Assembly: GCA_050952465.1 (NCBI GenBank)
Contig: JBMNKZ010000012.1
Span: 1 to 33,634 of the forward strand
DNA: 33,634 nt
DNA from: DUPU01 sp050952465
GTDB lineage: Bacteria; Bacillota; Dehalobacteriia; Dehalobacteriales; Dehalobacteriaceae
Direction of reading: 5' to 3'
A program made the translations under genes and the position numbers. Shown in pieces: positions 32,121 through 33,634 of this stretch (its first letter is position 1; every line of letters begins with the position of its first letter). The notes beneath the pieces were generated by a model that saw only the letters and a program-made list of their open reading frames with translations, had not been told where the DNA came from and searched no databases.

Positions 32121-33425
32121 TTATGCTGATACTGCAGCCTTATAAGCAATGCGGGCTGCCTCAATAGTTTTTTTCAATATCCTCATCGGAATGAACTAAG
32201 GACATAAATCCTGCTTCAAATTGAGAAGGAGCAAAATAGATACCCAATTCCAGCATTTTCCTAAACCAAACGGCGAATTTTTTGGTGTCGGAAGTTGTAG
32301 CAGAAGCAAAGTCCACCACAGGAACATCAGTAAAAAATCCGGTGAACATAGCACCTACTCGGTTAAAATAGCATTTTACCCCGGCATCTTCCGCCGCTTG
32401 TTTCATCCCAGCGGCAAGTTTGGCCGATTTTCGTTCCAGTTCTTCATATACGCCGGGCTTGCTTAAAATTCTAATTCACAATTCCTGCCGTCATGGCCAA
32501 AGGATTTCCTGATAGGGTTCCCGCCTGGTAAACAGGTCCGGCAGGGGCCACCGTCTCCATGATTTTTCTTTTACCGCCATAAGCACCTACAGGCAGTCCT
32601 CCTCCAATAATTTTTCCCAAAGTGGTAAGATCAGGATCAATGTCATAATAACCCTGGCTCCACCGTAAGAAACCCGAAAACCGGTCATAACTTCATCAAA
32701 GATTAATAAGGTGCCGTATTCGGCAGTCAATTTTCTTAGTTCCTTCAGATATCCCGGTTTTGGCGGAACACAACCCATATTACCTACCACCGGCTCGATA
32801 ATCACCGCTGCAATATTTTCCCCCTGCTCTGTAAAAATCTTTTTAGAGCTTCTATATCATTAAATGGAGCAATCAGGGTATTTTGAGCTACACTTTTCGG
32901 TACACCAGGGCTGTCAGGCACGCCCATGGTCAAGGCACCGGAACCGGCTTTGATCAAAAGATGGTCGGCATGTCCATGATAACAGCCTTCAAATTTCACA
33001 ATCAAGTCCCGTTTGGTGTAACCTCGAGCCACCCTAAGAGCACTCATAGTGGCTTCTGTCCCGGAATTGACCATTCGTACCATCTCGATGGAAGGCATAG
33101 CTTTGGTAACCAGCTTAGCCATTTTGATTTCTAACTCGGTGGGAGCACCAAAACTAGTGCCGTAGTTTAAACATTCCTGGAGAGCTTCCACTACTTGAGG
33201 ATAGCGATGCCCCAAAATCAGCGGCCCGTAGGATGATACATAGTCAATGTACTCATTGCCGTCAACATCATAAACCTTAGACCCTTCCCCTCGAGTAATA
33301 AATACCGGGTCACCCCCAACTGAACGGAAAGCTCGCACCGGACTGTTCACTCCTCCGGGGATATACTCCTTGGCATCTTTAAACAATTCCTTGGATTTTT
33401 CATATCCTTTATGCCCATTAAACAT
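32121..33425 (-). pseudogene. hemL: glutamate-1-semialdehyde 2,1-aminomutase, frameshifted at four sites
   Basis: Start ATG 33425 with GTGAGGTG upstream, stop TAA 32121-32123; rejoined length about 434 aa, normal for HemL. It makes 5-aminolevulinate, the tetrapyrrole precursor. GGVNSPVRAF, NSGTEATMSALRVARGYTKR, GCYHGHADHLLIKAGSG, LLIFDEVMTGFRVSYGGA and the PLP-lysine segment TTLGKIIGGGLPVGAYGG are all present, but in different frames. Breaks: one A missing from an A-run near 32838-32843; one C missing near 32656; two bases missing near 32476-32484; one extra A in an A7 run near 32167-32173. No missense decay accompanies them, so sequence error or very recent loss fits better than an old pseudogene. 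It follows the SPASM protein gene by 9 nt. Confidence 0.88.
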
Positions 33426-33434
33426 TTTTGCACC

Positions 33435-33634
33435 TCACTTTTTATGAAATTCCCCGTTACAACGGTTATTGCAAACATAGCGAGAAGGACGGTAAAGGCA
33501 CCAGGGATCTTCCGCCATATAGTCTCCATCATGGTAGATCGCGGCCCTTGCCCGGCAGCCTCCGCATTTAAATTTAAAGGCACAAATCCCGCACCCATCC
33601 TTATATTTCAGAGTACGGAGATTCTGAAAAACCT
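33435..33634 (-). CDS. C-terminal part of a radical SAM/SPASM heme-biosynthesis protein (AhbC/AhbD/NirJ-like)
   Basis: The gene runs off the right edge; about 66 residues are visible. DGCGICAFKFKCGGCRARAA and DGDYMAEDPWC carry the SPASM cysteines that bind auxiliary Fe-S clusters. The GGCRARA...GDY.AEDP.C pattern is typical of the alternative heme pathway enzymes AhbC/AhbD and of NirJ; which one cannot be told without the N-terminal half. A short tail with CNNRC follows and the stop is TGA 33435-33437. It is immediately upstream of hemL on the same strand, a tetrapyrrole-synthesis context. Confidence 0.78.
   Translation of the reverse strand, partial: VFQNLRTLKYKDGCGICAFKFKCGGCRARAAIYHDGDYMAEDPWCLYRPSRYVCNNRCNGEFHKK

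Noticed and set aside
33347..33598. 83-aa minus-strand frame overlapping the start of hemL
   Set aside because: Another frame of the same region encodes the SPASM C-terminus with its cysteine motifs and a stop fitting the hemL start.

Overview
The window reads as chromosome from an anaerobic, spore-forming Clostridia-type Firmicute with moderate-to-low GC. The clues are spore-coat (CotF-type) genes, an oxygen-sensitive glycyl-radical enzyme, S-layer-homology surface proteins, ECF vitamin transporters, strong AGGAGG ribosome sites and an alternative-heme-type radical SAM protein. A Peptococcaceae/Desulfitobacterium-like host is a guess from gene content; no rRNA or other decisive marker is present.

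Layout, left to right. (1) 0.1-4.3 kb, minus strand: an arsenic island (arsR, ACR3 pump, arsC, ArsP-like permease, a 36-aa Cys-rich peptide, a small thioredoxin, a DUF2703-like protein) with two ArsR-type operators. (2) 4.4-5.2 kb: gene-poor junction with a phased array of Tn7-like transposase-site repeats and an integrase relic, ending at tRNA-Val(CAC) and tRNA-Ala(CGC). (3) 5.6-6.8 kb: DUF421/DUF4363 membrane pair behind a terminator-like leader hairpin. (4) 6.8-10.5 kb, minus: a class-V aminotransferase, then an SOS operon (dinB, 80-aa unknown, yedK) with tandem LexA boxes. (5) 10.6-14.8 kb, minus: trans-4-hydroxy-L-proline dehydratase (HypD), its activase and a P5C-reductase-like protein, a route from hydroxyproline to proline. 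(6) 15.0-18.2 kb: coat proteins, Hsp20, cysteine synthase, an ECF S component, a VOC protein. (7) 18.5-21.2 kb, plus: NitT/TauT-type ABC importer, then a 110-bp MITE-like element. (8) 21.3-22.2 kb: a small Cys protein and a 3D-domain protein with an in-frame TGA in its signal peptide. (9) 22.3-32.1 kb, minus: the most striking unit. (10) 32.1 kb to the end, minus: hemL and the tail of a radical SAM/SPASM heme-biosynthesis protein.

The 22.3-32.1 kb unit begins with a clear promoter and a cobalamin riboswitch that ends in an intrinsic terminator. It then encodes a secreted protein with an alpha6/alpha6-barrel-like repeat region, three DUF4430 domains and three SLH domains; a DUF4430 lipoprotein; EcfT; a fused two-ATPase EcfA; a second secreted barrel+SLH protein; and an EcfS. 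Barrel plus DUF4430 is the architecture of animal intrinsic factor/transcobalamin, so I read the locus as a cell-wall-anchored, transcobalamin-like corrinoid capture system feeding an ECF importer under B12 control. The role is inferred; riboswitch, domains and gene order are visible in the sequence.

Caution: between about 30.55 and 32.85 kb at least six short indels break the first barrel/DUF4430 gene and hemL. The peptides rejoin cleanly across them, so local sequence error or very recent decay is likely.
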